From: Otatea glauca
Taxonomy: Eukaryota > Streptophyta > Magnoliopsida > Poales > Poaceae
Direction of reading: 5' to 3'
Assembly: GCA_036346275.1 (NCBI GenBank)
Contig: CM070715.1
Coordinates: 73,457,667 to 73,521,666, forward strand
Length of the DNA stretch: 64,000 bases
In this document: piece after piece, positions 10,422-21,413 of the stretch
How positions within the stretch are numbered: the stretch's first letter is position 1
Layout: the number at the start of each line of letters is the position of its first letter
Translations under genes and position numbers: made by a program
The notes under the pieces: generated by a model
Databases searched by the model: none
Told to the model about the DNA's origin: nothing
The model's input: only the letters and a program-made list of their open reading frames with translations

Positions 10422-10526
10422 GGTTGATAACAGCTGCACATTCTGATGGCTGTTGGTAAAAGAATTGCCGGATATCTCTTGGTGGTATCATGGTGTGTGC
10501 ATTATCTTGCTACCAAATGTGACATA

Positions 10527-10775
10527 CTCCCTCCGGGTCACAAATACATGTTGTTTTGGACATCGATACAGTCTTTAAAACACAACTTTGACCACTAATT
10601 TCTATCATAATATATTTATAAAACCCAATAAAATTATAATATTATGAAAGTAATTTTGAGACAATCTATACGTATGATTTTTCATGTACCCAATTTAAAT
10701 AATTAAAGAGATATTGATAGTCAAAGTTTGACTGGACCTATGTCCAAAATGACATGGATTTTTTACTGGAGGGAG
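10527..10775. mobile_element. Stowaway-type MITE
   Basis: The ends CTCCCTCCGGGTCACAAATA and its inverted partner ...TACTGGAGGGAG are the well-known CTCCCTCCGTYCC terminus of grass Tc1/mariner-type Stowaway MITEs. Left flank TA (10525-10526) fits the TA target site; the right flank is CA, a one-base decay. It is 249 bp, AT-rich and non-coding, placed about 105 bp after the RING gene stop, possibly within or near its 3' UTR. Confidence 0.85.
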
Positions 10776-12135
10776 CAAGTTAATTTGAATATTTGTATGA
10801 AGTGTCCATAGACTATTTGTATTTAGATCTAGATAAGCAGCTAGATCTTGCAGCATCATATATGCTGTTAGGGTGAACCTGGTATAATGTTTTGTAATTT
10901 TGCCTTTTTTGTTGAATGTGTTGTACAATTGTTGGGAGGTCATCTCATTGTGTTTGTAATCTGTGTCCATTTAGACTGGATATCATAAGGCGGTGCATAT
11001 AAGAATTAGCCTTTTCTTTGTTTGCACCAAATTGACAATTTATACATGTTGACAGTTAATTGACAATCTTGGTCTTCAACAAAGATATAAGATAATAGAG
11101 TTATGTGGCTAAGGGGTATAACTTTGGGGGCTTACAGTGACAAGAAGAACAAACTGTATGATTGCCAAGCAGGATTCTGACACCCATCCTTACAGTGTTT
11201 AAGTGCCAATGGGATATGGTTTGATGATTGACAGTAAAAGAAGACTGAAACAACAGGCATCCAGAGTTACTTTGTCAGTGTTACTGAAGTCCCAGCTTCT
11301 GTTGCACTGGAACCTCATTTACATGGGGCGGGCCTGCGGTCATGTACTCATGTTTGGAGGGTAGCCCCTCGAATGCTTTCTCAAACTCGATTGTTACATT
11401 TTTTTATCAGGAAAGGGGTGATGTTTTTAACACTGGTATGTAATATATTTTTTTGAGAGAGAACACAGGTATGTTAATATGTGCTTGGATAGGCCTATCT
11501 CGGTTGCTTTCTGGATGTTGGTCGCATTCGTCCAGTCCTCTAAATGTGGCGATGGACAGATCATCTACATATGGTCGTTACTCGTTAGTCTCTTGTAATT
11601 TGTACTAGGAAAAATTAGACTAGTGTGACCGGCTATTAAAGCTTCAGAGGCGATTCCGAGACTTTCTCCGTCGGGTTACTTGTATGAATTCGAGTGCAGT
11701 CACTTCACCCATCTGGTTTTGACCTTACGTAGTGTATGGGCCACTGTTCCAATCTTTTTCCCAAAATGTGCACAGAAAAGGAGAAAATATACGTGTTTAG
11801 TCGGTGGAATGTACGTGTTTAGTCGATGGAATGAGACGTCACGTGGTTCTATTATTTTTTATAAATGGGATAGTTTCAAGTCTAAAGCAATATTTCTTCA
11901 ATTTGTATCTCAAAATCTATAATAACATAGTTTTATTCAAACAACTAAATACAAAGAAAAATTTAATCATCCTATATATATGTGACAAGTGGTAAAAGCA
12001 ACCAAACACATCTCTCGCTGGATGGGAACGTTGAAAACTTGCAGTGGTCCAACATAGAAATGTGACGGACAGTGAAACAGCAAGGATTTGGACTGGAACC
12101 AGCCAAAGAAGCAAAATCTGCCAGGGAATTAAAAA
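10776..12135. other. Intergenic, no recognisable gene
   Basis: I see no coding region, RNA gene or clear transposon termini. Short open frames are unsupported. It separates the RING gene and its MITE from the hAT element at 12144. Confidence 0.5.
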
Positions 12136-13117
12136 GCCCATCCCAGGGTTCACAATTTCGTGCCGAAGCCAAAAACCGCTACCCGAGCGGTACCGATTTT
12201 CGCGAAAAACCACGCGAAAAATCGAACGGTTTGCAAATTCAAAAAAATTTGAATTGTGGTCAAAGCAACTCGAGAAAACCGCGGTTTTTGCGAAAAACCG
12301 AGCGGTTTTTATGGAAACCGCGAAAACCGCCTGAGGTTGGAAAAATGGGAGAAAATTAGAAAAAAAAAAGAGAGGAAAAATTGCAAAAAAATAATATCAA
12401 AGTTGTAAAAATATAGGAAAGGCTAAAATTGACTAAAAATATAAAAATATATTAATAAGGTATGTGAAAACACGAAAAAATTCCAGAATGATCCGTCCTA
12501 AATTTGGAAAAAATTTGACATGACCTTTGCTATATTTTAGACAATTGAAAGTTGTAAATTAGGCATGTAGCAATAATATATAAATAAATAATCTTTCATT
12601 GCAATATTACAACACACAAGAGCAAAAATAGGCATTTACATAACCACATAGCGAAATCATTCTGTTTTTCACTACCATTCACTTGTCAACACCATTTACA
12701 TTGTAATACCTTTCAATTGAAGTTGTGGAGTAGGCATAGCTTCATCACTCTTCCATTGTCACAGAAATGGCATGTTCGACCTACATAAACAGATTGTCAG
12801 TAAAAAATTCCACCTGCAATAAAATCAAATATACAATTGAAACAAAATTTCGGCATGACGTTTTCTATATTTATATATGAACAAATAACCTTTCATTTCA
12901 ATAACATTCACATACCAATCTAATAGGTGCAAAAGATAAACACTCAAATATCAATACCATTCACATTTAGATACCTTGTAAGGTCGACAAATTTTCATTG
13001 TCCTTCCTACACAATTGGCATGTTGGAACTGAATGAACGATATGTTAGTATAATATCAAGTTGCAATGAAATGAAACATTACCTGTGGGGCTACGGGTAG
13101 TATTGTTGCGTGTACGC

Positions 13118-13930
13118 TTAGTTGGCCATATTGTATTCGTCGTTGGACATCAGGGCCAATCCTCGTGTAGCTAGCAACTCTGCCTTATAATCGTGCCAGC
13201 TTTGCCCCGTCCATGTGCTTGTCGTTTGCCATTGTTGATACAACATGGCATAAAACTCAAGGTCGTGCCACTCGTAGACCCATTGCGTGGGAGGTTGTGC
13301 ATGAGCATCGGGGATGGTGTAGTCATAGCTGCTATATGAGCCATATCTCCTTTGCATCTCGGTGACGCCACAGGAGCTAGAGTTATCATGTGGTGTGCAA
13401 CTATCCTGTGGTGCACCCTTTCCCTTTCCCTTCCCCTTAATAGTCGTCCTCTGTGATTGAGGAGCACCATGATCTCTATTTTGTGTTGCATGAGTAAAGT
13501 GCGACTCCCCTGTAAATTCGATGGGTTGATGCTCTTCTGATTGATGGGTGGGAGGTCTGGGGGTATTGTCACCGCCATCAGTGTCCGTCTTTGAGCTACT
13601 ATCATTGGACTCTTGGTATGGCGGGCTCCGATGATCCCCACTCTCGGTGGAGCCATCACTCCCTACATGTTGAGGCTTCACTTTTCCTTTGGAGGATGCT
13701 ATCCTTTTTTATGTATCCTTTGTCGACACTGATTGGTGCTTCCTCTTCCCTGTATGAGTGTCACCGACTGTCATGTCTGCCCATTTGGGGATGCTTCCAG
13801 CCCCAGTATCCGTTCTTAACACAGCAGAGTTAACCGGGTCTGTCACAAGCTGTGATGGAAGAGGGGTGTCACTATCTGTATCCTCTTCATCAAGTAATGG
13901 CTCACCGTTGGACCTTCCTTTTTCTATCCA
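13118..13930 (-). pseudogene. C-terminal low-complexity tail of hAT transposase
   Basis: The minus-strand frame after the dimerisation domain encodes an acidic/Ser-rich then Gln/Tyr-rich tail (SPPYQESNDSSSKTDTDGGD, later GSYSSYDYTIPDAHAQPPTQ). Nearly the same tail occurs on the plus strand at 18004-18770 in the second hAT copy, which supports it being a genuine part of this transposase family. A stop separates it from the domain at 13931-14215, and another lies near 13710, so the reading frame is decayed. Confidence 0.7.
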
Positions 13931-14845
13931 CTATCGGATCGGGTTTGCATCGTCGCATAGTGTTAGCCCCATAAGCCGCTGGAATGGATCGTCTTCATCT
14001 ACGCACCTTTGATCTTCTGTGGCTTGAATTCGAAGCTGAAGGTTGTAGTTGACATACACAAGTTTATGTAGCTTCTTGTACGACAGACGGTTGCGGATTT
14101 TTGTGTGGATGAATTCGAATATACTCCAATTGCGCTCACAACCACTAGAAGATGCGCATTGCGACACGAGACGTACGGCAAACTGTTGAAGGGTGGGTGT
14201 GTCCGATCCGAACACATCCCAGCAATGTGCTGCAAATAAATGAATAAACTAGTAAGTACCGACGAGAGTACAATTACATTTGAGATGGTGTAAGAAATAT
14301 ACCAGGAGATGTTTTGCCATCTTGTGCCATCCTCACAGCTAGAGCAGTTGAGAACGATCCAACCTTCCTTCTGAAAAAGTCGGCGTCTTGAAGAGCTTGC
14401 GCGGCGGCTTCAGTATCATCAGCAAGCGCTTCGAAGGCATCCCGGAGATTTGGCAAGAAGGTGTTGTTCGTGCCATAAGCGTAGACAGTTCGGGGGGTTT
14501 AAGGCGGCAGCTACATGATGTGAAACGAAGCATGTTAGTACAAGTATGAGGAAAAATATACTTTGTTGCAGGGGAGAATATATTACCGGTGTTCATATAA
14601 GTGTTGTGTGTTAAGCCGTCCATTCGTCGGTCCACCACATCCATATACATGTCTTTTGTTGCTGGAGACTCGAGAAATAAGTTGTCGCACTCCTGTCGCA
14701 CTATGGTGTACCGTAGAATCGTCTCGCTCAATGTAGGCACCCTATCCTGATCGGCGAATCGCAAGAAGGCGTACAATGGTTCCACCGACTTGACAACATA
14801 TCGAAGATTATCCCACCAGTCTATGCTTGAGAGGCAGCTATACAA
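13931..14845 (-). pseudogene. hAT transposase central and dimerisation domains
   Basis: Three exon-like parts on the minus strand: 14845 to about 14588 (WWDNLRYVVKSVEPLYAFLR and SETILRYTIVRQEC), about 14515-14300 (FLPNLRDAFEALADD, RRKVGSFSTALAVRMAQDGK), and 14235-13931. The last contains the hAT C-terminal dimerisation signature CASSSGCERNWSIFEFIHTK followed by IRNRLSYKKLHKLVYVNYNL. GT...AG borders are visible between the parts (for example donor CCG|GTAATA near 14588 and acceptor TGTAG near 14515). The N-terminal zinc finger is missing here. Confidence 0.85.
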
Positions 14846-15854
14846 GTACCTCCCCTAGTGTTAGCCCCATAAAACACCGGTTGAACAAACAAACAAGAAC
14901 TGATTACTTTCACTAGTTTGAGTAGCAGTAGCTTATTTGCATCAATTTCTTGTAGCACAAATTGCATTTGTAGGTAAGAGTTAAATTGTTGGTTCCATGG
15001 ATGGAACTACCTGTTCAACATTTTGGTGTTATTTGCTATGATTCGTTTGTGATTTCCATGGATGGAAGACAGTATTACAAATTTCAATGGCAGAAACTTT
15101 TGGCCAAGCATTTAATCAATCAAGCATTCGTATTCTCTTGATCTACATGCTACCGAACGGTTAATCAAAAAACAGATCGAAAAACCGAAGAAATCGAGAG
15201 AAAATCGTACCACAAATCGCGAAACTCGTCGGCCTGCTCGATTTTCGCTAGAGCCGCGGTAAACCGCAAAAACCGCACGGTAAACCGCAAAAACCGAGTG
15301 GTTTTATTTGCTTCGCCGACGGTTTCGCTGGTCGCGGTGGCCGGAACGTGGCGACGTCGCTTCTATCGGGAGAAGCAGCAAGTGAGGAAAACACACGCCA
15401 ATGATTGAGCTTCATTTCGCACGGGAACAACATCAGCAATAAAATGAGTTCACTGGGCTACACTTCCCCCAACTGGGCCACGTCTAGCCGACCGGCCCAC
15501 GATCGTCTCGGCCTGTAGGCTGAAAGCCCACAGGCCGAGCTTTTCTTTTTTTTTTGTTTTTTCCTATTTTGTACAATTTGAAACGGCTCAAAAAGGTCTA
15601 TAAAATTTGTTTATTCAAAAAAAATTCACACCAAAGGGCCTCAAGAAATTAATACTAATTTTAGAAATTTTTAGGATAATTTTTTCTATTTTTTTGAAAT
15701 TTTGAAATTTGAATTTCAAACCTGCCGGTTTACCACCCGGTTTATGTTTTTGAGCTGGGCCGGTAGGCTCAAAAACCACGGTAAACCGGCAGTTTTGCTA
15801 ACCTTGGCCCATCCCCTATCGTAGAATCACGTGGCAATAGCGAACTTTGCTGAG

Positions 15855-16183
15855 CAGGTTTCAAAAACAATTTTTGAAAAAATGGTTTGAAATTCGAAGT
15901 TCGAAAACTGCGAAAATCGCTCGAAAACTGTCAAAACCGAAGGGTTAAGAAACCAGAAAATTTTGAAAAAAAATTAAAAAACGTTCGGTTTTCACGAAAA
16001 CCAACCGACCAATTGAATGTCTCTTAAAAACGGTTTCTGAGCGGTTTTCAAAGCATAAAATTTTTCAATTTTTCAATCTTTTTTAATTAGACCGGTTTAC
16101 CGAGTGGTTTTGGATCTCGAACCGCAGCGGTAAGGTCGAAAACCGAGGTTTTCGAGCGGTAAACCACGGGTTTACGAACCCTG
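15855..16183. mobile_element. hAT-type MITE
   Basis: Starts CAGGTTTCAAAAAC and ends ...GTTTACGAACCCTG, inverted termini similar to those of the neighbouring hAT element, with the same AAACCG-rich subterminal motifs. Flanks TTGCTGAG (15847-15854) and GTGTTGAG (16184-16191) agree at 6 of 8 positions, so a decayed 8-bp duplication is likely. No coding. A related copy is at 21054-21413. Confidence 0.65.
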
Positions 16184-16949
16184 GTGTTGAGGCCCCACCC
16201 TTGAATGGAGCCAAGAAAAGCTTCTTCCGCAGATTGACCTTCCATTGAAAAGCTTCCCATGGTTGCACACGACCGAGGATTCAAATTTCGTCGGTTTTCG
16301 CTTGAATTTCGTGAAAACCGCTCATACCGCGCTGGATCGAAAACGTAAACCGTTTGGTTTACCGCTCAAGTTCAAATTCAAATTCAAAAAATTCGAGAAA
16401 TTTGAAAAATTTATTCAAAATTACCCTAAAATTAGTATTAATAACTTTATGACCTCTGGTGTGAATTTTTTTTTAAAAAAAAGATGTTTGGAGTCATTTT
16501 TGAGTCATTCAAAATGTAGATAATAGAAAAGCAAAAAGAAAAAAGAAAAGGCCGTTTTGTAGGCTTGAGCCCACAGGCCAGAGCCGCCTTTGGCCCTCGA
16601 AGAAATACAGCGCGTTGTAAGTAGTCACGATGCTTCCGACAGCCATTCATTGCATTCAAAAAATTCCCCATCTCTCGAGATGACGAAGCCAACGCGTCCG
16701 CTCAGATCCGGCAGCCACTCGTCTTCTTTTCACTATCGCCGCAGCGAATTTCGAGCAGTAAGCTTCAAAATCCGACCCATCTGAGCGAATTTCGCAAAAT
16801 CCATTCGGTTTCGTCGAAAAGTGCTCGATTTTCGCTCGGTATTATCGATTTTTGTTTAGTACTTGAAGCTATCTCTTGTTTATGCATGTATTTGTGTTTT
16901 AATTGGTTGGAAAATGCTACTGCAATGCTCATTGTGGTCATGCCGAAAA

Positions 16950-17325
16950 TGGTACTTTGTGTTCAAGTAGCAATATTTGTTCAAGTATTTTTAGCAGTAA
17001 TATTTGTTCAAGTATGTCAAGTAGCAATATTGAGTAGCAATGGATGACACCCGAAAATGGTAGTACTATTTGTTCAAGTAGCAATATTTGTATGCACATA
17101 AATTATTTTGCTATGGTATATTTAGCAGCAATATTTGTTCAATTATAGTTAGTAGCAATATTTGTTAAAGTATATTTAGTAGCAATATTTGTTCAATTAT
17201 ATTTAGTAGCAATATTTGTTCAAGTATATTTAGTAGCAATGGATGACACCCGAAAATGGTACTATTTGTTCAAGTAGCAATATTTGTATGCACAGAAATT
17301 ATCTTGATATGGTATATTTTTATAT
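16950..17325. repeat. AGTAGCAATATTTGTTCAAG tandem array and 88-bp duplication
   Basis: The phrase AGTAGCAATATTTGTTCAA recurs about ten times with TATATTT spacers. In addition, an 88-bp block starting GCAATGGATGACACCCGAAA occurs twice, at about 17037 and 17236, spaced 199 bp. The array lies in the leader of the second hAT copy. Confidence 0.8.
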
Positions 17326-17545
17326 GTTAATGTTATCCAATATTGACAACCTTACTTCTTGTTGTACGCATGCATGAACTACAAAAACTTTAGTATGGAA
17401 GTTATACTCTGTACCATTAGTTATATTTTGTATTTATTTTGTTCTACAGCTCGCAGTTTGACACAAGCAATTTCTTGCAAATTATTTACACGAGCAATTT
17501 CTGTACGTAAATTGCGTGCATGCTTACTTCTTATTGTGTTTCTGT

Positions 17546-17784
17546 TAGCAGATGATAGACCATGTCAACGTGGTGTGGGAGCACGGTGGGAAGTTGGGGG
17601 TGGATTTTGATGCAAGTACTGTCTCAAAGAGAAGAAAGGAGACGATGCAACCCGACTGAAGCAGCACTTGGTAGGGCGCGGTACGAATGTCGTCCATTGT
17701 AGTAAAGTTCCTGTGAAAGTTCGCGAGTACTTTCAACGTGAACTAGACATGACAAAGGATAGAAGGACAAGAGAGGAAGGCTGA
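17546..17784 (+). pseudogene. hAT transposase BED-type zinc finger, interrupted
   Basis: The frame reads HVNVVWEHGGKLGVDF, a TGA at 17608-17610, then CKYCLKEKKGDDATRLKQHL and VGRGTNVVHCSKVPVKVREY before a TGA at 17782-17784. CxxC...H...C with ATRLKQHL is the BED-like zinc finger that starts many plant hAT transposases. An acceptor TTAG|CAG sits just before. The premature stop inactivates it, and the following sequence jumps directly to the C-terminal tail, so the catalytic middle is deleted. Confidence 0.75.
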
Positions 17785-18003
17785 GAAAAGAAGCAGCAGC
17801 TGAAGGTTTCCCACTGAGGAGAAGTGTATATTCATAATAGACAGGTGATGCTGATGAGGAGGACAAACTCCAACATGCCATGGCAGCCTCCAGGGGGGAG
17901 GAAGAATTTAGGAGCCGAGCAGGTGGTAGGTATGAGAACGGTGGTGGTAGTGGATGAAAAAAGGAAGGTCCAATGGTGACCATTACTTGATGAGGAGGAC
18001 AAA

Positions 18004-18770
18004 GTGAGTGACACCCCTCTCCCATCACAGCTTGTAACAGATCTGATTCACTCTACTGTGTTAAGAAAGAATACTGGGGCTGCAAGCATCCCTGAATGGA
18101 TAGACAGGACAGTCGGTGACACTCACACAGGGGAGAGAAAACACCAATTAGTACCGAGAAGGAATACAGGAAAAAAGAGAGCATCCTCCAAAGAAAAGGG
18201 AAAGCATCCCGTAGGTGAGCCGCATTACGTAGGGAGTGATGACTCCACTGAAAGCAGGGACCATTGGAGCCCACCGTATCAAGAGTCCAATGATAGTAGC
18301 TCCAAGATGGATACCGATGTTGGTGAGTCTGGTGTTGGTGCCTCCATCCCTCTCACGCACCAATCAGAAGAGCAATGCCCTATTGAATTTACAGGGGAGT
18401 CGTAGTTCATTCATGCAACACAGGACAGAGACCATGACGCTCTCCAATCACAGTGGGCGACTACTGGAGGGAAAGGAAAAGACCACCGATACAGCCATAA
18501 AACACCAATGGATAGCTCTAGCTCCTATGGTGTCGCCTATACGCAAGAGAGCTATGGCTCATATGGTAGTTATGACTACGCCATCTCTGATGCTCATGCG
18601 TAACCTCCCACCCAATGGGTCTACAAGTGGCACGATTCTGAGTTTTATACTATGTTGTACCAATAATGGCAAACAACAAGTCCATAGACGGAGCAAAGCT
18701 GACACGATTAAAAGGTGGAGTTGCTAGTTACATGAGGATTGGCCTTAATGTCCACTAAGGAATACAACAT
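18004..18770 (+). pseudogene. hAT transposase C-terminal tail (second copy)
   Basis: Encodes SDTPLPSQLVTDLIHSTVLR, SPPYQESNDSSSKMDTD and, beyond a stop at about 18405, SYGSYDYAISDAHA and PPTQWVYKWHDSEF. These match the minus-strand tail at 13118-13930 almost word for word. At least six stops or frame changes are present in this copy, more than in the other. Confidence 0.75.
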
Positions 18771-19592
18771 GATCAACCAAGTATACATACAACAATACTA
18801 CCTATAGCCTCGAAAGCAATGTTTCATTTGCATATTTCATTTCATTACAACTTGATATTTTACTAACATAGCGTCCATGTAGGTCCAACATAGTATTTGT
18901 GTGGGAAGGACAATAAAAATATACCTTCTTTACAGCTTCAAATGAAAGGTATTGAAATGTGAATAGTATTGATATGTGAATGCCTATTTTTGCACTTGTT
19001 GGATTGATATATCAATGGTATTGAAATGAAAGGTTATTTGTTGACATATTATTGCTAAATGCCTACTTACAACTTCAGATTGTCTAAAATATAGCAAAAG
19101 TCATACCAAAATTTTGTTTAATTTGTATGTTTCATTTCATTATAACTCAATTTTTTACTAACATTTCGTTCATGTAGGTCGAACATGTCATATGTGTGAC
19201 AATAGAAGGACGACAAAACTATGCCTACTTCACAACTTTAAATGAAAGGTATTGAAATATAAATGGTGTTGATATGTGAATGGTATTGATATATGAATGG
19301 TATTAGTATGTGATTATGTGAATGCCTATTTTTATACTTATTAGATTGATATGTAAGTAGTATTGAAATGAAAAATTATTTATTGATATATTATTGCTAA
19401 ATACCTACTTTATAACTTGCAATTGTCTAAAAAGATAGCAAAGATCATGCCGAATTTTTTCTATATTTAGAAAATATCATGCCAGATTTTTTTCATGTTT
19501 TTCCATTTTTTATATAGTTCTAACATTTTTCCCTATTTTTTTTTGTATTTAATAGCTTTTTCAAAATTTTACAATATTTTTTGCAATAGCAT

Positions 19593-20447
19593 ACTCCGTA
19601 TATTAAACCCTGCAAGTTTCCCGGCTCCTCTGCTTGCCGCGTCATCTTCGGGGCGACGTGGCCGCGCGCTCTCACGCTGTGTCGCGCGCGAGCATCCGAG
19701 CGCTCGCCCCGTGCGTACGGCGGCCACCGTGTTGAGCCACGTCGCCTACGTGGCTCAACCGCTTATATGATTGATATATTTTGACGCCATTAATCGGCAA
19801 CAACGCCCGCGCGGCGTGACGATAACGCCGCTCGCGCTCGCGCCGTCGGTCGTGCGTTCGAATCCTGCTCGCGTCGTCCCGTTCGTTTTTTCCCCGCGCG
19901 ACGTGTGGCACTGGCACGTGTCGCGCATGCGGAGCGCGTTTTTTCTGAAAAAAACGCCTAACAAAACCCAAAATTGCAAAATAGTCCTTTCTTTATGGGG
20001 AGGCCCTCGGAACTCCTTGATTTTTTCCGAAAAGGCCCCATAAATTTCCTGGAATTACATATTAGCCTGTTTTTGTGTGGAAAGGACCCCAAAACTTCCG
20101 TTTTCCCCCGAAAATTCCCTAAAATTATGGAATAGTCTATTTTTTTTGTTAGAAGACCCCTGGGGCTTCTGTCGTTTGTTTTTTGGCTTCTCGTTTTGTA
20201 CGGAGAGGAGCTCAAAATTTTTCACAAGCCCTCCGGAGCTTCTAAAATTTATTTTTAATACATCATTTTGTACCGAGAGGGGCTAAAATTTTTGCGTAAA
20301 CCCTCCAGAGCTTTTACGAAAATTTGCCCGAAACTTTCAAAAACTACATATTTTTCCATTTTTCCCTTATTATACCTCAAAACTCACGTGATTTTTATTG
20401 CTTGTCTTGTAGCGGCTGGCACGGCGCCGCCGCGCCCACGCATCTAG
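19593..20447 (+). mobile_element. Helitron-ended element with tRNA-like internal boxes (copy 1)
   Basis: The 3' end reads a hairpin GGCGC-CGCC-GCGCC (20423-20436), 7 nt, then CTAG (20444-20447) before T, the Helitron 3' architecture. The 5' side begins near ACTCCGTATATTAAA (about 19593). The same two ends occur at 31035-31567 in the opposite orientation. Inside, GTTCGAATCC (19856-19865) fits a Pol III B box, with an A-box-like GCGGCGTGACGATAACGCC (19811-19829) upstream. Body sequence after that consists of CCCC/GGGG-bearing units (AAGGCCCC, AAGACCCC) every 55-70 bp. No coding region. Confidence 0.55.
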
Positions 20448-21053
20448 TATATATAAACACACGCGAGCATCCAATCATGGAGCTGTTCAGCGTATACACT
20501 AGCTCTGGAGCGCGCATGACAAATAACAACTGAGTTGGTTCATGTTAGCTTGCTGTAATTAGTATTTAGTAGCATGGATCATGTAACTGTGATCACGCTG
20601 TGATCGCTTTTGACAGCTTGACAGCTCAACATGGTGCCTGATGAACCACCACAATAGATTGACGCACCGAAATATTTTTTGATTTGACGGTGTTGAATGG
20701 GTTCCTCGGTTAGCTAGTCCACAGCTTAGCTGCGATTCGGTGTCTGACGCTTGTGTTATTGCGTACTTCCTGTGCTTGATTGTAGCGTTCAACTTCAAGC
20801 AGAACTTGTATGCTGCCTTTGAACATACTTTGAATGGAGTCAGTGCACGCCAAGAGTACCTAACAGTGGCCTAAAAGCTGAACGCCCGTTTACCAGTTTG
20901 ACCTTCTGGTCAAAGCCACCTTTGGACAAGCTCACAAGCTCTTGCCCTTCGCATCGAGAGCCACGCGTGTATTGCGTTTGGATCGTATGCGCCCGCTCGC
21001 GCAGGAGCAGGTTAGAGTTATGGGAGGCAAGATGCGAGACCGCGACCGGGCGA
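20448..21053. other. Intergenic, nothing recognised
   Basis: No coding region, RNA gene or transposon termini that I can support. Begins with TATATATAAACACACGCG directly after the Helitron-like 3' end. Confidence 0.4.
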
Positions 21054-21413
21054 CGTGGTTAATAAAACCGAATGGAGGTTGAAAATGGAAGATTCGGCGA
21101 AAATCCAATGAAAATTGCTAAGACTGAAAGGTTTCGAAATTAAATTTTTTGAAAAGAAATTAAAAAATTCGAAAGTCGACCGGTTTTCACGAAAACCATT
21201 CGATTTGCGCCGAAAATTGACTGGGCCAGTAGAAATTGTTCGGTGGTCGATTTTTGAGCGATTTTCGATCAATTTACTTCGCACAATTTTTTTTGAATTT
21301 TTTGATTTTTTTCTAATTAGACCGATTTACCAACCGGTTTTAAATACCGAATAGACTTGATACAGTTGAAAACAATGATAATCGAGCTGATTATCACGAT
21401 TTTATTAACCCTG
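21054..21413. mobile_element. hAT-type MITE (second copy)
   Basis: Termini CGTGGTTAATAAAACCG and ...CGATTTTATTAACCCTG are inverted copies. The interior (ACCGGTTTTCACGAAAACCA, TCTAATTAGACCGATTTACC) matches the MITE at 15855-16183 in the same order. Flanking 8-mers agree at only 4 of 8 positions, so the insertion is old. Confidence 0.6.

Larger units (their letters stand above)
12144..15806 (-). mobile_element. hAT transposon with perfect 8-bp target duplication
   Basis: The left end CAGGGTTCACAATTTCG and the right end ...GCTAACCTTG (reverse CAAGGTTAGC) are imperfect inverted termini of hAT type. GCCCATCC flanks both sides (12136-12143 and 15807-15814), a perfect 8-bp target duplication. Both subterminal regions are full of AAACCG/CGGTTT motifs. 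Inside, on the minus strand, are the central and C-terminal parts of a hAT transposase. The N-terminal BED finger is not recognisable in this copy. It is 3663 bp, shorter than a complete hAT element of this coding size, so probably internally deleted and non-functional. Confidence 0.88.
16275..19592 (+). mobile_element. Second hAT copy, opposite orientation, 3' truncated
   Basis: From about 16275 (GAGGATTCAAATTTCG, a degenerate version of the other copy's terminus) the sequence follows the 12144-15806 element in reverse orientation: AAACCG-rich end, a block containing GTAGGCTTGAGCCCACAGGC, the transposase tail, then the 3' AT-rich region whose 18840-19490 part matches the reverse of 12480-13080. 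It breaks off at about 19590, where a Helitron-ended element begins, so the far terminus is missing. The copy keeps the BED finger and the tail but lacks the central transposase domains. Confidence 0.7.

Noticed and set aside
19801..19880. tRNA gene in the Helitron-ended element
   Set aside because: The B box is good, but the T-arm does not pair well and no complete cloverleaf is visible.
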